In this document: one piece after another, positions 1 through 9,008 of the stretch
Numbering within the stretch: position 1 is the first letter of the stretch
Layout of the letters: each line of letters begins with the position of its first letter
NCBI GenBank assembly: GCA_002238765.1
Contig: MPMZ01000030.1
Location: 1 to 35,086 of the forward strand
Reading direction: 5' to 3'
DNA: 35,086 bases
From: Nitrospira sp. bin75
GTDB lineage: Bacteria; Nitrospirota; Nitrospiria; Nitrospirales; UBA8639
Notes under the pieces: model-generated
Databases searched by the model: none
What the model saw: the letters and a program-made list of their open reading frames with translations, nothing else
Told to the model about the DNA's origin: nothing
Program-made: the position numbers and the translations under genes

Positions 1-1869
1 CACCACGTTGCCGGCCGACTTGGACATCTTCTTGCCCTGCCCGTCCACCACGAACCCGTGGGTCAGGACGGCCCGATAGGGCGCCTGATTGTCCGTGGTC
101 ACGGATGACAGGAGCGCGCTGTGGAACCACCCCCGGTGCTGATCCGACCCTTCCAGATACAGGCTCGCCGGCCACCAGTCTTCGCCCTGCTGTTTCACGA
201 CCGCGGCATGACTCACCCCCGACTCGAACCAGACGTCCAGGATGTCCTGTTCTTTGCTGAATTCGGTGGCCCCGCATGCCGCACAGGTCGTGCCCTCGGG
301 CAGCAATTCCTGCGCCGGTCGTTCGAACCACACGTCCGCGCCATGCTCGCTCACCAGGCCGGCAATCCGCTCGATGACCTGCGCGTTGGTCAACGGGGTC
401 TGGCATTGCGCGCACGTGAAGCCGGGAATCGGCGTTCCCCAAATCCGTTGACGGGACAAACACCAGTCCGGCCGATTCTGGATCATGCCGTAGATGCGCT
501 CGCGGCCCCGCTCCGGGATCCATTGCACGCGGTCGATTTCTTCGAGCGCCCGTTCGCGCAACCGGCCTTCGTTCATGGACACGAACCATTGCTGCGTGGC
601 GCGGAAGATCACCGGCTTCTTACAGCGCCAGCAATGGGGATACGAATGGACCAATTTGCCGTGGCCGACCAGCACGCCGAGTTGCTGGAGCCTTTCCACA
701 ATTGCCGGGTCGGCTTTGAACACGTGCTGCCCGGCAAATTCTCGAACCTCATCGGTAAAACGTCCGTAATCATCCACCGGCACCTTGACCTGCAGGGGTT
801 CCGTGAGCACCTGTCCGGCGTTGTATTTCATCGCCAGCAGATAGTCGTCCATCCCATGACCCGGGGCGATGTGCACGCAGCCGGTTCCCTGTTCCAGCGT
901 CACGAAGTCGCCAAGCAGAACCGGCGACAGCCCGTTGCTGATGGGTCGTTGGCAACAAAGGCCTTCGAATCCGGCCTGGCCTTTCTTGCGATCGAGAATC
1001 GCAGGGGCTTTCAACTCACATGCTTTGGACACCTCTTCGACCAGTTTTTCCGCCATGACCAGGACTTCGTCGCCGGCGCGGACGAACGCATAGTCGATTT
1101 CAGGATGCATCGCGATAGCCTGATTCGCCGGAAGGGTCCAGGGCGTCGTGGTCCAAATGACGATAGAAACCTTCTCGACTCCTTCGAGGCCGCCAAGGCC
1201 CAGCCGTTCCTTGGAGGCCGCATCAAACGGAAATTTCACATAGATGGAGGGAGAGGGATGATCCATGTATTCCACCTCGGCCTCGGCCAAGGCGGTCTGA
1301 TCCTGGGTGCACCACAGCACGGGTTTCAGCCCTTTGTACACCCCGCCCCGCTCCACGAATTTGCCGAACTCTCGAATGATGGTCGCCTCATAGGCCTTGT
1401 CCATGGTGAGGTAGGGCCGTTCCCAATCACCCAGGACTCCCAACCGTTGAAATTCGTCCCGTTGGATGTTCCAGAATTTGTCCGCATACTCGCGACATTG
1501 CCGGCGCAGTTCCGTGGCGCTCATGTCTTTTTTCTTGTCGCCGAGTTGCTTCGTGACCTGGTGTTCGATGGGCAACCCGTGGCAATCCCAGCCCGGCACG
1601 TAGGGCGATCGCATGCCTTCCATGGTGCGGGACTTCACGATGATGTCCTTGAGTATTTTGTTGAGCGCGTGGCCGATGTGAATGTGGCCGTTGGCGTACG
1701 GCGGACCGTCATGCAGGACATACAGCGGCTTGTCCGCCCGTGACGCCTGAATGCGTTGATAGAGCCCCTGCTTTGCCCAGCGGGCGACGAACTCCAGCTC
1801 GCGGTTCGGCAGGTTCCCCTTCATGGGGAACGCCGTCTTGGGCAAGTTGAGCGTTGATTTATAGTCCAT
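1..1869 (-). CDS. ileS: Isoleucyl-tRNA synthetase, N-terminal two thirds (runs off left edge)
   Basis: Class I aminoacyl-tRNA synthetase that charges tRNA-Ile with isoleucine in the cytoplasm. The minus-strand frame is open from the ATG at 1869 to the window edge, giving 623 codons of a protein usually about 930 residues. The class I HIGH motif is at residues 64-67 (bases 1669-1680) within a DGPPYANGHIHIGHALNK context. The KMSKS loop, read as KMSKSAGN, is at residues 614-618 (bases 16-30), just before the truncation. Between them lie the editing (CP1) and catalytic regions. The start has an AGTAGGA ribosome site a few bases upstream. The C-terminal anticodon-binding and zinc domains lie outside the window. 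nadA is the next gene upstream on the same strand, but about 290 bases of repeat-bearing DNA separate them, so a shared operon is doubtful. Confidence 0.96.
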   Translation of the reverse strand, partial: MDYKSTLNLPKTAFPMKGNLPNRELEFVARWAKQGLYQRIQASRADKPLYVLHDGPPYANGHIHIGHALNKILKDIIVKSRTMEGMRSPYVPGWDCHGLPIEHQVTKQLGDKKKDMSATELRRQCREYADKFWNIQRDEFQRLGVLGDWERPYLTMDKAYEATIIREFGKFVERGGVYKGLKPVLWCTQDQTALAEAEVEYMDHPSPSIYVKFPFDAASKERLGLGGLEGVEKVSIVIWTTTPWTLPANQAIAMHPEIDYAFVRAGDEVLVMAEKLVEEVSKACELKAPAILDRKKGQAGFEGLCCQRPISNGLSPVLLGDFVTLEQGTGCVHIAPGHGMDDYLLAMKYNAGQVLTEPLQVKVPVDDYGRFTDEVREFAGQHVFKADPAIVERLQQLGVLVGHGKLVHSYPHCWRCKKPVIFRATQQWFVSMNEGRLRERALEEIDRVQWIPERGRERIYGMIQNRPDWCLSRQRIWGTPIPGFTCAQCQTPLTNAQVIERIAGLVSEHGADVWFERPAQELLPEGTTCAACGATEFSKEQDILDVWFESGVSHAAVVKQQGEDWWPASLYLEGSDQHRGWFHSALLSSVTTDNQAPYRAVLTHGFVVDGQGKKMSKSAGNVV

Positions 1870-1935
1870 CGTTTCCTACTGTCATTCCTGACGCTTGTCC
1901 TCGCAGGCTTTAACGGGGGTCCAGTCGGGGACAGG

Positions 1936-2082
1936 CTTTTCCCTTCCCCTCCTTTGTAAGGAGGGGTGAGGGGAGGTAGAACCTAGGCAGGGGTGGGCAG
2001 GCCGCGTGTGGTGGTCGGTGCCGGTGCCCCTTGGGCATGCGACTCTACCCTACCTATCCTCCCCTTACAAAGGGGAGGAACC
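1936..2082. repeat. Two GC-rich short palindromes between ileS and nadA
   Basis: The roughly 290 bases between ileS and nadA contain no gene that I can support. They hold two inverted copies of a pyrimidine/purine palindrome: CCCCTCCTTTGTAAGGAGGGG near 1946-1967 and CCTCCCCTTACAAAGGGGAGG near 2058-2079. Each can fold into a stem of about 7 bp. The two copies are also complementary to each other. They look like dispersed intergenic palindromes rather than terminators, since no T-run follows. Confidence 0.55.
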
Positions 2083-2161
2083 GAGAAGAAGACCCGCACA
2101 GGGCTGACAACCCTATCTTTCATTCTGTCAGAGAATTAATGAATATTTACAATCCCGCCCG

Positions 2162-3265
2162 TTAGCTGACCGCCATCATTCGATCGAGCGCGACCCGGGC
2201 CAGGACCTTTTCGTCGACCGGCACGGAAATCTGATTCACCACACAGCCTTGCGCGAGATTCTCCATGCTCCAACACAGGTGAGCGGCATCGATCCGGAAC
2301 ATGGTCGCGCACCGGCACACGGTGGGAGACAGAAAGAACACCTGCTTGTCGGTTTCTTCGTGTTTCAGCCGGTTGACCAGATTCAACTCCGTCCCCACGA
2401 CCCACAAGGTCCCCGGCTCCGCCTGTTTGACCGTACGAATAATAGTCTCTGTGGACCCCACCGCATCGGCCTGATTGACCACGTCTTCATGACATTCCGG
2501 ATGCACGATGACCCGAATGCCCGGGTAGGTCTTGCGAAAGTACTCCACGTGCGCGGGTTGAAACATCTGATGGACGCTGCAATGGCCCTTCCACAGAATG
2601 AGGCGGGCTTTTCGGATGGCCTCTTTCGTGTTCCCCCCGTAGGGCAGGTACGGGTCCCAGACGATCATCTGTTCCCGCGGCATCCCCATGGTATTGGCCA
2701 CGTTGCGCCCCAGATGCTCATCCGGGAAGAACAGGATCTTTTCTCTCCGGGCCCAACACCAATCCATGACGGCCTTGGCATTGGAAGACGTACAGGTAAT
2801 GCCTCCATGCTCCCCGCAAAAGGCTTTCAGGACCGCGGCGGAGTTCACGTACACCGCGGGCATGACGTCTTCTTCCACGGACAGGACGCGCCCCAGTTCT
2901 TCCCAACACTGGTCCACCTGCTCGATGGCCGCCATATCCGCCATGGAACACCCCGCGGCCAAATCCGGCAAAATGACGGTCTGGTTCGACCGGCTCAGAA
3001 TATCCGCGGTTTCCGCCATGAAGTGGACCCCGCAAAAGACCACGTAGGGGTGCTGCGAGCGTTCGGCCGCCAACTTGGACAGCAACAGGGAATCCCCCCT
3101 CAGATCGGCGTGCACAATGACATCGTCCCGCTGGTAGTTATGCCCCAGGATCAGCACCTGCTCACCAAGTGCCTTCTTGGCGGCCCTGGTCCGCTCAAAG
3201 AGTTCCTCGGCCGGGACCGACTCGTAATCGGTGATGGGGAACGCCTTGGTTTCAAGGGAATTCAC
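2162..3265 (-). CDS. nadA: Quinolinate synthase
   Basis: 4Fe-4S enzyme that condenses iminoaspartate with dihydroxyacetone phosphate to quinolinate, the second step of de novo NAD synthesis. The 367-residue length matches the longer Bacillus-type NadA. Visible motifs are ILGHNYQRDDV (about residues 38-49), the GCSMAD loop with Cys106, KGHCSVH with Cys229, and VCRCATM with Cys317 and Cys319. Cys106, Cys229 and Cys319 have spacings matching the three cluster ligands of long NadA proteins. The start is GTG at 3265 behind a GGAAGAGGTG ribosome site. A promoter-like sequence lies about 90 bases upstream. nadB and nadC are not in the window. Confidence 0.95.
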   Translation of the reverse strand: MNSLETKAFPITDYESVPAEELFERTRAAKKALGEQVLILGHNYQRDDVIVHADLRGDSLLLSKLAAERSQHPYVVFCGVHFMAETADILSRSNQTVILPDLAAGCSMADMAAIEQVDQCWEELGRVLSVEEDVMPAVYVNSAAVLKAFCGEHGGITCTSSNAKAVMDWCWARREKILFFPDEHLGRNVANTMGMPREQMIVWDPYLPYGGNTKEAIRKARLILWKGHCSVHQMFQPAHVEYFRKTYPGIRVIVHPECHEDVVNQADAVGSTETIIRTVKQAEPGTLWVVGTELNLVNRLKHEETDKQVFFLSPTVCRCATMFRIDAAHLCWSMENLAQGCVVNQISVPVDEKVLARVALDRMMAVS

Positions 3266-3356
3266 ATCCGCACCTCTTCCGCCGATGATTCAATTCTTGG
3301 CAAGGGTTTACTCCCTTCGCTTGTGAGTACGAGCATGTACCAAGTCTAAATTTTTG

Positions 3357-3384
3357 ATTGTAGCAGATCTTAAACATCCTGCAA
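3357..3384 (-). promoter_or_regulatory. Sigma70-type promoter for nadA
   Basis: On the minus strand a TTGCAG -35 box (3379-3384) is followed after 16 bases by a TACAAT -10 box (3357-3362). Predicted transcription would begin near 3350, leaving a leader of roughly 85 bases before the GTG of nadA. Called from consensus match and position only. Confidence 0.5.
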
Positions 3385-3447
3385 GCGTGCCGGAAGGACG
3401 GTTTCCACCTAATCTCCAGCGACAATTGTCAAACAATTAGGCCCCGT

Positions 3448-3473
3448 GTCGGGTTACGCTCCGCTACCCCGAC
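3448..3473. repeat. Palindromic repeat GTCGGGTTACGC...GACC type
   Basis: A near-perfect palindrome reads GTCGGGTTACGC-TC-CGCTACCCCGAC, with arms of 11-12 bases and one mismatch. It lies between nadA and the downstream end of the PIN gene. Sequences of this form recur between genes in many bacterial genomes. A separate 10-base palindrome, GACAATTGTC, is at 3421-3430. The remaining bases of 3266-3506 show nothing else beyond the nadA promoter. Confidence 0.5.
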
Positions 3474-3506
3474 TACCCTCAGGAGGAATATCGGTTTTTT
3501 CAACCC

Positions 3507-3923
3507 TCATGCGTCGCCCACACGTTCTAAGGCTTTCCGGGCAGTCACGACCGGAATGCCTTCCACCTCTCCGAGCGCGAGCACGTGTTTCTTTTCACCG
3601 GAGACAATCAAGTCGGCCCTCCCGGTAATTGCCGCGGCCAAAATCTGGTTGTCTTTGGGATCGGGAGACAGATCTACAGCCAGCGGGGCCTCAAGAATAA
3701 GGGCGCGCGTGTCGATGTTTTCGACAATGGCTGCTACTTCAGCGGCGTCAAGAAACTTTTGCAGACGGGGGCGGGCGAGAACCTCGGCGATCTCGGCTAT
3801 TTGCGCAGTGGACGTGACAAGCTCAATCTCACCACGCAACCATGCCCGATACAGCCTGTCCGGCGGGGTGCCCTTGGTGATAAGCGCGCCAATGAAGATG
3901 TTGGTATCAAGAACGACCCGCAC
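3507..3923 (-). CDS. PIN-domain toxin (COG1569-like)
   Basis: Probable Mg-dependent ribonuclease toxin of a type II toxin-antitoxin pair. The 138-residue protein opens with VVLDTNIFIGAL, the first acidic strand of PIN domains (Asp6). It has a central IAEVLARPRL helix and a C-terminal DPKDNQILAAA motif carrying the second acidic cluster, followed by ADLIVSGEKKHVL. This pattern fits the putative PIN toxin family COG1569. The GTG start at 3923 lies inside the end of the upstream ribbon-helix-helix gene, with 17 bases of overlap, so the two are probably translationally coupled. RNA target specificity cannot be read from the sequence. Confidence 0.85.
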   Translation of the reverse strand: MRVVLDTNIFIGALITKGTPPDRLYRAWLRGEIELVTSTAQIAEIAEVLARPRLQKFLDAAEVAAIVENIDTRALILEAPLAVDLSPDPKDNQILAAAITGRADLIVSGEKKHVLALGEVEGIPVVTARKALERVGDA

Positions 3924-4143
3924 GCGCGGCGTCCACTTCCTCAGCGATCAAGTCGAAGATTTTCTGCTGGTCATGTCGGGCATGACGGTTCTTGATCTCG
4001 TGAACGGTAAGGTCCAACACGTGGCGGCGCACGGCTTCATCGACGAACCGGGAGAGATCGCCCTTCTTGCCGCCGGTGCGCGCAAGAAAGGTACGAATCG
4101 CCTGATCCGTCTTTTCAGGAATCGAGAGGTTCCATCTAGTCAT
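3907..4143 (-). CDS. Ribbon-helix-helix antitoxin of the PIN pair
   Basis: Probable DNA-binding antitoxin that neutralises the adjacent PIN protein. From the ATG at 4143 the protein is 78 residues. It starts MTRWNLSIPEKTDQAIRTFL, the strand-helix pattern of ribbon-helix-helix repressors, followed by a KKGDLSRFVDEAVRRHVL helix pair and a charged C-terminal tail that would wrap the toxin. The frame extends 13 codons upstream to 4182, but that longer form would run through the palindrome at 4166-4179. The 4143 start has an AGGGA ribosome site about 8 bases away, so I prefer it. The overlap with the toxin gene supports a two-gene operon. Confidence 0.8.
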   Translation of the reverse strand: MTRWNLSIPEKTDQAIRTFLARTGGKKGDLSRFVDEAVRRHVLDLTVHEIKNRHARHDQQKIFDLIAEEVDAARAGRS

Positions 4144-4165
4144 GGGAAATCCCTGCGCATAGACA

Positions 4166-4179
4166 CATAAACGTTTATG
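4166..4179. promoter_or_regulatory. Perfect 14-base palindrome, candidate antitoxin operator
   Basis: CATAAACGTTTATG is a perfect palindrome 23 bases upstream of the antitoxin ATG. Ribbon-helix-helix antitoxins usually repress their own operon by binding such palindromes, so this is the natural operator candidate. The binding itself is inferred. Confidence 0.55.
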
Positions 4180-4247
4180 CACACATCATTACCGCATATT
4201 GGCTCGTGCCGTCAATTCCTTGTATTTGCACGAGAACGCATCGCATT

Positions 4248-4420
4248 GCTATGGGTGCTATGTTATTGCTATGTTTTTGCTATATTGTTGCTATATTGTT
4301 GCTATATTGTTGCTATATTGTTGCTATATTGTTGCTATGCGTGCTATGACTTTGCTATGATTTGATGCTCAATTGCTATCTTTTGCTATGACTTGCTATG
4401 GTTAGCGATGATTTTGCTAT
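4248..4420. repeat. Helically phased GCTAT array (15 exact copies)
   Basis: GCTAT begins at 4248, 4257, 4268, 4279, 4290, 4301, 4312, 4323, 4334, 4343, 4354, 4375, 4385, 4395 and 4416. Degenerate members sit at 4367 (GCTC) and 4405 (GCGAT). Sixteen steps cover 168 bases, a mean of 10.5 bases, which is one turn of B-DNA. The central part (4279-4338) is a regular 11-base tandem repeat, TTGCTATATTG. The outer copies keep only TTGCTAT and the phase. The array fills the divergent region between the toxin-antitoxin operon and the winged-helix gene at 4484 and is much more AT-rich than its surroundings. All copies face the same way. It encodes no credible protein. Confidence 0.9.
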
Positions 4421-4483
4421 GTCATGTAGAACCACCCCCTCAGCAGGGGTAGAGACCACGTCGACTGATTGGGAGGAGAAGCG

Positions 4484-4930
4484 ATGTCTGACGAGACGCA
4501 GAACGATGCCGGTATGGATGCGTATCGCAAGGTCTTGAAAGACCTGGAAAGAAGAAAAAGCGTCATCGACGCGGCCATTGCCGGGATGCTGGCGTTAATG
4601 GGAGAAAGTGAAACGGCGTTGCAGGCTTGTCTGCCGGCTGCCCTTTCCACTAGGCAAGAGCCCGGTCATGTCGAGTCCGATTCATTTGCCCATCTGACGT
4701 TAACCGAAGCCGCCCAACGCTATCTGGCGATGGCGAACCAGCCCCAATCCACTGCCGAAATTGCGGCAGCCCTTCAACAAAGAGGGTACCCCACCGAATC
4801 CCGTAATTTCAGAAATACCGTCAGGTCGGTCCTGGACCGGCACGCCAAAACCGTGGGGGACATCGTGAAAGTTCAAAAGAACTGGGGGTTGGCCGAGTGG
4901 TACCGGGACGGAGGCGAGGCAGGAGATTGA
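4484..4930 (+). CDS. Small winged-helix protein (HARE-HTH-like)
   Basis: A 148-residue protein with two visible parts. Residues 8-45 form a charged helical segment (MDAYRKVLKDLERRKSVIDA) that could be a coiled coil. Residues 70-140 form a likely winged helix: LTLTEAAQRYLAMANQPQST, then AEIAAALQQRGYPTES, a long helix, then IVKVQKNWGLAEWY. The pattern 'helix, low-complexity turn, eI..aL...G, V...L, F/V.kv...W.L' resembles HARE-HTH domains. These occur in DNA-linked proteins such as the RNA polymerase delta subunit and restriction-associated factors. The ATG at 4484 follows a strong GGGAGGAG site (4471-4478); the frame also opens at a TTG at 4469, which would include that site. The phased array lies just upstream, making this protein a candidate binder of it. 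Function is otherwise unknown. Confidence 0.75.
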   Translation: MSDETQNDAGMDAYRKVLKDLERRKSVIDAAIAGMLALMGESETALQACLPAALSTRQEPGHVESDSFAHLTLTEAAQRYLAMANQPQSTAEIAAALQQRGYPTESRNFRNTVRSVLDRHAKTVGDIVKVQKNWGLAEWYRDGGEAGD

Positions 4931-4959
4931 TTGACAAGCAAAAGGGCAAGGCGTACGAT
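4931..4959 (+). promoter_or_regulatory. Sigma70-type promoter for the thiC riboswitch transcript
   Basis: TTGACA (4931-4936), a 17-base spacer and TACGAT (4954-4959) form a strong consensus-like promoter. It begins one base after the stop codon of the winged-helix gene. Transcription would start near 4966, about ten bases before the TPP riboswitch. Confidence 0.75.
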
Positions 4960-4976
4960 AATTTGTTTAGAAAATA

Positions 4977-7068
<2,092 letters not shown>

Positions 7069-7091
7069 CCAACGGAAGCATGGGCCTTGCT

Positions 7092-7143
7092 CCCTCACCC
7101 TGACTCTGTCCCTCACCCTGACCCTCTCCCAGAGGGAGAGGGC
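7092..7143. repeat. CCCTCACCC/CTCTCCC intergenic repeat between thiC and thi4
   Basis: The short gap between thiC and thi4 holds two tandem copies of CCCTCACCCTGAC, then CTCTCCC-AGA-GGGAGAG, a small perfect hairpin. The same motif family recurs at 14379-14475, 26004-26040 and 30238-30278, always between genes. Here it lies inside a probable operon, where it could act as an mRNA hairpin. Confidence 0.7.
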
Positions 7144-7164
7144 ATTATAGAGGGCAACATAGGA

Positions 7165-7974
7165 ATGTCTGCCATGGATAACCTCCAGCCGGCGCCGCTT
7201 CGTGAACGGGACGTAACCCGCCACATCGCGCGCGAATTCTATAAAGAGTTCGATCAACTCATTGAAAGTGACGTGATTATCGTGGGAGGCGGGCCTTCCG
7301 GTCTGGTCTGCGCCCATGACCTGGCGACACAAGGATTTCGCACCCTGTTGATCGAACAGAGTCTCGCACTCGGCGGAGGGTTCTGGTCCGGCGGGTACCT
7401 CATGAATAAAGCCACCCTGTGCGAACCCGCCCACTCCATCCTCGAGAACATGGGCGTCCCCTGTAAACCCGTGAAGGACTGCGCGGGCATGCGGATCGTG
7501 GACCCTCCACACGCGACCGCCCGCCTCATTGCCTCGGCGTATGAAGCCGGGGCGAAGGTGCTGAACCTGACCAGGGTGGTGGACTTGATCCTTCACGGCG
7601 AAGGCGTGCTCGAAGGCGTCGTGGTCAATAACACGACCGCGGAGATGGCAGGCCACGACATGATCCACGTCGATCCGATCGCCCTCGAGTCGCGCGTCGT
7701 GGTCGATGCCACCGGACATGACGCGGTCGTGGTCGGATTACTCAACCAGCGCGGGCTCTATGCCACGGTCCCGGGGAACGGCGCCATGTGGGTTGCACGT
7801 TCAGAGGCCATGGTTGTAGATAATACGCGTGAGGTCTTCCCGAACTGTTTCGTGACGGGATTGGCCGTGGCTGCAGTGGATGGCTCTCCCCGTATGGGCC
7901 CGGCGTTCGGGTCGATGCTGTTATCCGGGAGACGCGCCGCCGACCTCGTTCGTCACAAGTTGAAGGGTGAGTAG
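7165..7974 (+). CDS. thi4: Sulfide-dependent thiazole synthase (Thi4 family)
   Basis: NAD-dependent enzyme that builds the ADP-thiazole precursor of thiamine. The dinucleotide-binding fold is clear (VIIVGGGPSGLVCAHDLA, residues 37-54). It is followed by GGGFWSGGYLMNK, GMRIVDPPHATARLI and the C-terminal RMGPAFGSMLLSGRRAADL. Yeast Thi4 uses a suicide cysteine in CCMDP; here the aligned position is His168, in MIHVDP. As in archaeal Thi4 proteins with this histidine, the sulfur should come from free sulfide and the enzyme should be truly catalytic. From the ATG at 7165 the protein has 269 residues; an ATG at 7174 with AGGA ahead is an alternative start. It follows thiC by 96 bases, with only the repeat between. 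Confidence 0.92.
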   Translation: MSAMDNLQPAPLRERDVTRHIAREFYKEFDQLIESDVIIVGGGPSGLVCAHDLATQGFRTLLIEQSLALGGGFWSGGYLMNKATLCEPAHSILENMGVPCKPVKDCAGMRIVDPPHATARLIASAYEAGAKVLNLTRVVDLILHGEGVLEGVVVNNTTAEMAGHDMIHVDPIALESRVVVDATGHDAVVVGLLNQRGLYATVPGNGAMWVARSEAMVVDNTREVFPNCFVTGLAVAAVDGSPRMGPAFGSMLLSGRRAADLVRHKLKGE

Positions 7975-8073
7975 GGGTAGTATGGGTGAGGGGGCCTGTT
8001 CCCCCCACCGCAGCAGCCGGCGACTGTCGGCTTGGCTGCTTGTGACTCCCCCTCAAGGGGAGAGTGATAGACA

Positions 8074-8589
8074 ATGAACCAGCAGGATTTTATTCAACAG
8101 GGTGAAGGGCGGGAAGAGGACAAGCTGACCGCCTGGAATTTATTCCAGCAGGCCTACGATTGCCAGATGAACGGCAAGCTGGATGACGCCGTCAAACTCT
8201 ACCAGAATTCCATTGACCACTTTCCGACGGCCGAAGCGTATACCTTCCTCGGATGGACCTACAGCTTTATGGGTCAATTGGACGAAGCCATTCAAGAATG
8301 TCATCGGGCCATCAGGACGGACCCGGATTTCGGGAATCCATATAATGACATCGGGGCCTATCTCATCGAACTGAACCGGTTGGATGAAGCGATCCCGTGG
8401 CTCGAACGCGCCACCATAGCCAAACGGTACGAAAGTCCGGCCTTCCCGCACATGAACCTGGGACGCGTCTATGAACGAAAAGGCGACTGGACGCGCGCCA
8501 TCGAATCGTACAAAACCGCCGTGACGCTCAATGCCAATTATGCGCCGGCGAAGCGCGCGATGATGCGGCTCGTGAGTCTAATGAATTAG
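8074..8589 (+). CDS. TPR-repeat protein
   Basis: A 171-residue protein made of tandem tetratricopeptide repeats, probably a protein-interaction scaffold in the cytoplasm (no signal peptide seen). Repeats can be traced at about residues 25-55 (AYDCQMNGKLDDAVKLYQNS), 57-88 (AYTFLGWTYSFMGQLDEAI), 91-122 (PYNDIGAYLIELNRLDEAI) and 128-165 (MNLGRVYERKGDWTRAIESY). The ATG at 8074 follows an AGGGGAGAG site. It lies about 100 bases after thi4 and just upstream of a receiver-like gene and a YgfZ gene on the same strand. It may share their transcript, but partners cannot be named. Confidence 0.85.
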   Translation: MNQQDFIQQGEGREEDKLTAWNLFQQAYDCQMNGKLDDAVKLYQNSIDHFPTAEAYTFLGWTYSFMGQLDEAIQECHRAIRTDPDFGNPYNDIGAYLIELNRLDEAIPWLERATIAKRYESPAFPHMNLGRVYERKGDWTRAIESYKTAVTLNANYAPAKRAMMRLVSLMN

Positions 8590-8627
8590 GACACCCCTGG
8601 GGGTTGATCACAAGAAAGGTGGGACTC

Positions 8628-9008
8628 GTGGAACACGAAAAAGTCGTTCTCGTTGGTGTGACCGATATTTTTTTCTATACGAAGATTCGGGATGCCTTTA
8701 AGCCCGCCGGCTATGGGCTCAAGCGGGTCAAGTCTCCGGATGAGATCCTCGAAAAGGCCAAGGCCCATGCCCCGACGGCTATTGTGCTGAATATGAACGA
8801 CCCCGGGCTCGATGCCGCCACCATGCTGAAAACCGCAAAAAGCGAGACGGTATCGAACCATATCCCGGTCCTGGCGTTTGCCAATCACGAAGAAGTCGAC
8901 ACGTGGCGTCAGGCCAAGGAACTCGGTATCGACAAAATCGTCTCACGCAATGAATTTTCCGCCAGGACCCTGGCCCTCCTCCAGGAAGTGACACAACCCC
9001 CGGCATGA
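8628..9008 (+). CDS. Degenerate response-regulator receiver protein
   Basis: A single-domain protein of 126 residues with the length and strand-helix rhythm of a CheY-like receiver: VVLVGVTDIFF, TAIVLNMNDPG, IPVLAFAN and GIDKIVSRNEF. Phosphotransfer residues are missing. The acceptor aspartate position is Asn55, the conserved Thr/Ser is replaced by Ala, and the expected Lys-Pro pair reads Ser-Arg. It therefore probably acts as a phosphorylation-independent interaction module. I chose the GTG at 8628 behind AAAGGTGGGA; an upstream TTG at 8604 is possible. It overlaps the next gene, ygfZ-like, by 4 bases (ATGA), which implies coupled translation. Confidence 0.75.
   Translation: MEHEKVVLVGVTDIFFYTKIRDAFKPAGYGLKRVKSPDEILEKAKAHAPTAIVLNMNDPGLDAATMLKTAKSETVSNHIPVLAFANHEEVDTWRQAKELGIDKIVSRNEFSARTLALLQEVTQPPA

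Noticed and set aside
121-1743. Long 540-codon plus-strand frame
   Set aside because: It is the antisense shadow of ileS, whose HIGH and KMSKS motifs are clear on the minus strand.
1870-2161. T-box leader for ileS
   Set aside because: No T-box sequence, specifier loop or terminator/antiterminator is seen; the region holds only dispersed palindromes.
2249-3349. 366-codon plus-strand frame opposite nadA
   Set aside because: It is the antisense shadow of nadA and has no recognisable domain or ribosome site.
4279-4338. Tandem 11-base units considered as CRISPR or plasmid-type iterons of an origin
   Set aside because: There are no spacers, so it is not CRISPR. No replication initiator gene or DnaA boxes are near, and the repeat is shorter than typical iterons.
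4177-4365. A 62-residue plus-strand reading frame across the GCTAT array
   Set aside because: The frame encodes only Tyr/Cys/Leu repeats produced by the tandem DNA repeat, and overlaps the operator palindrome.
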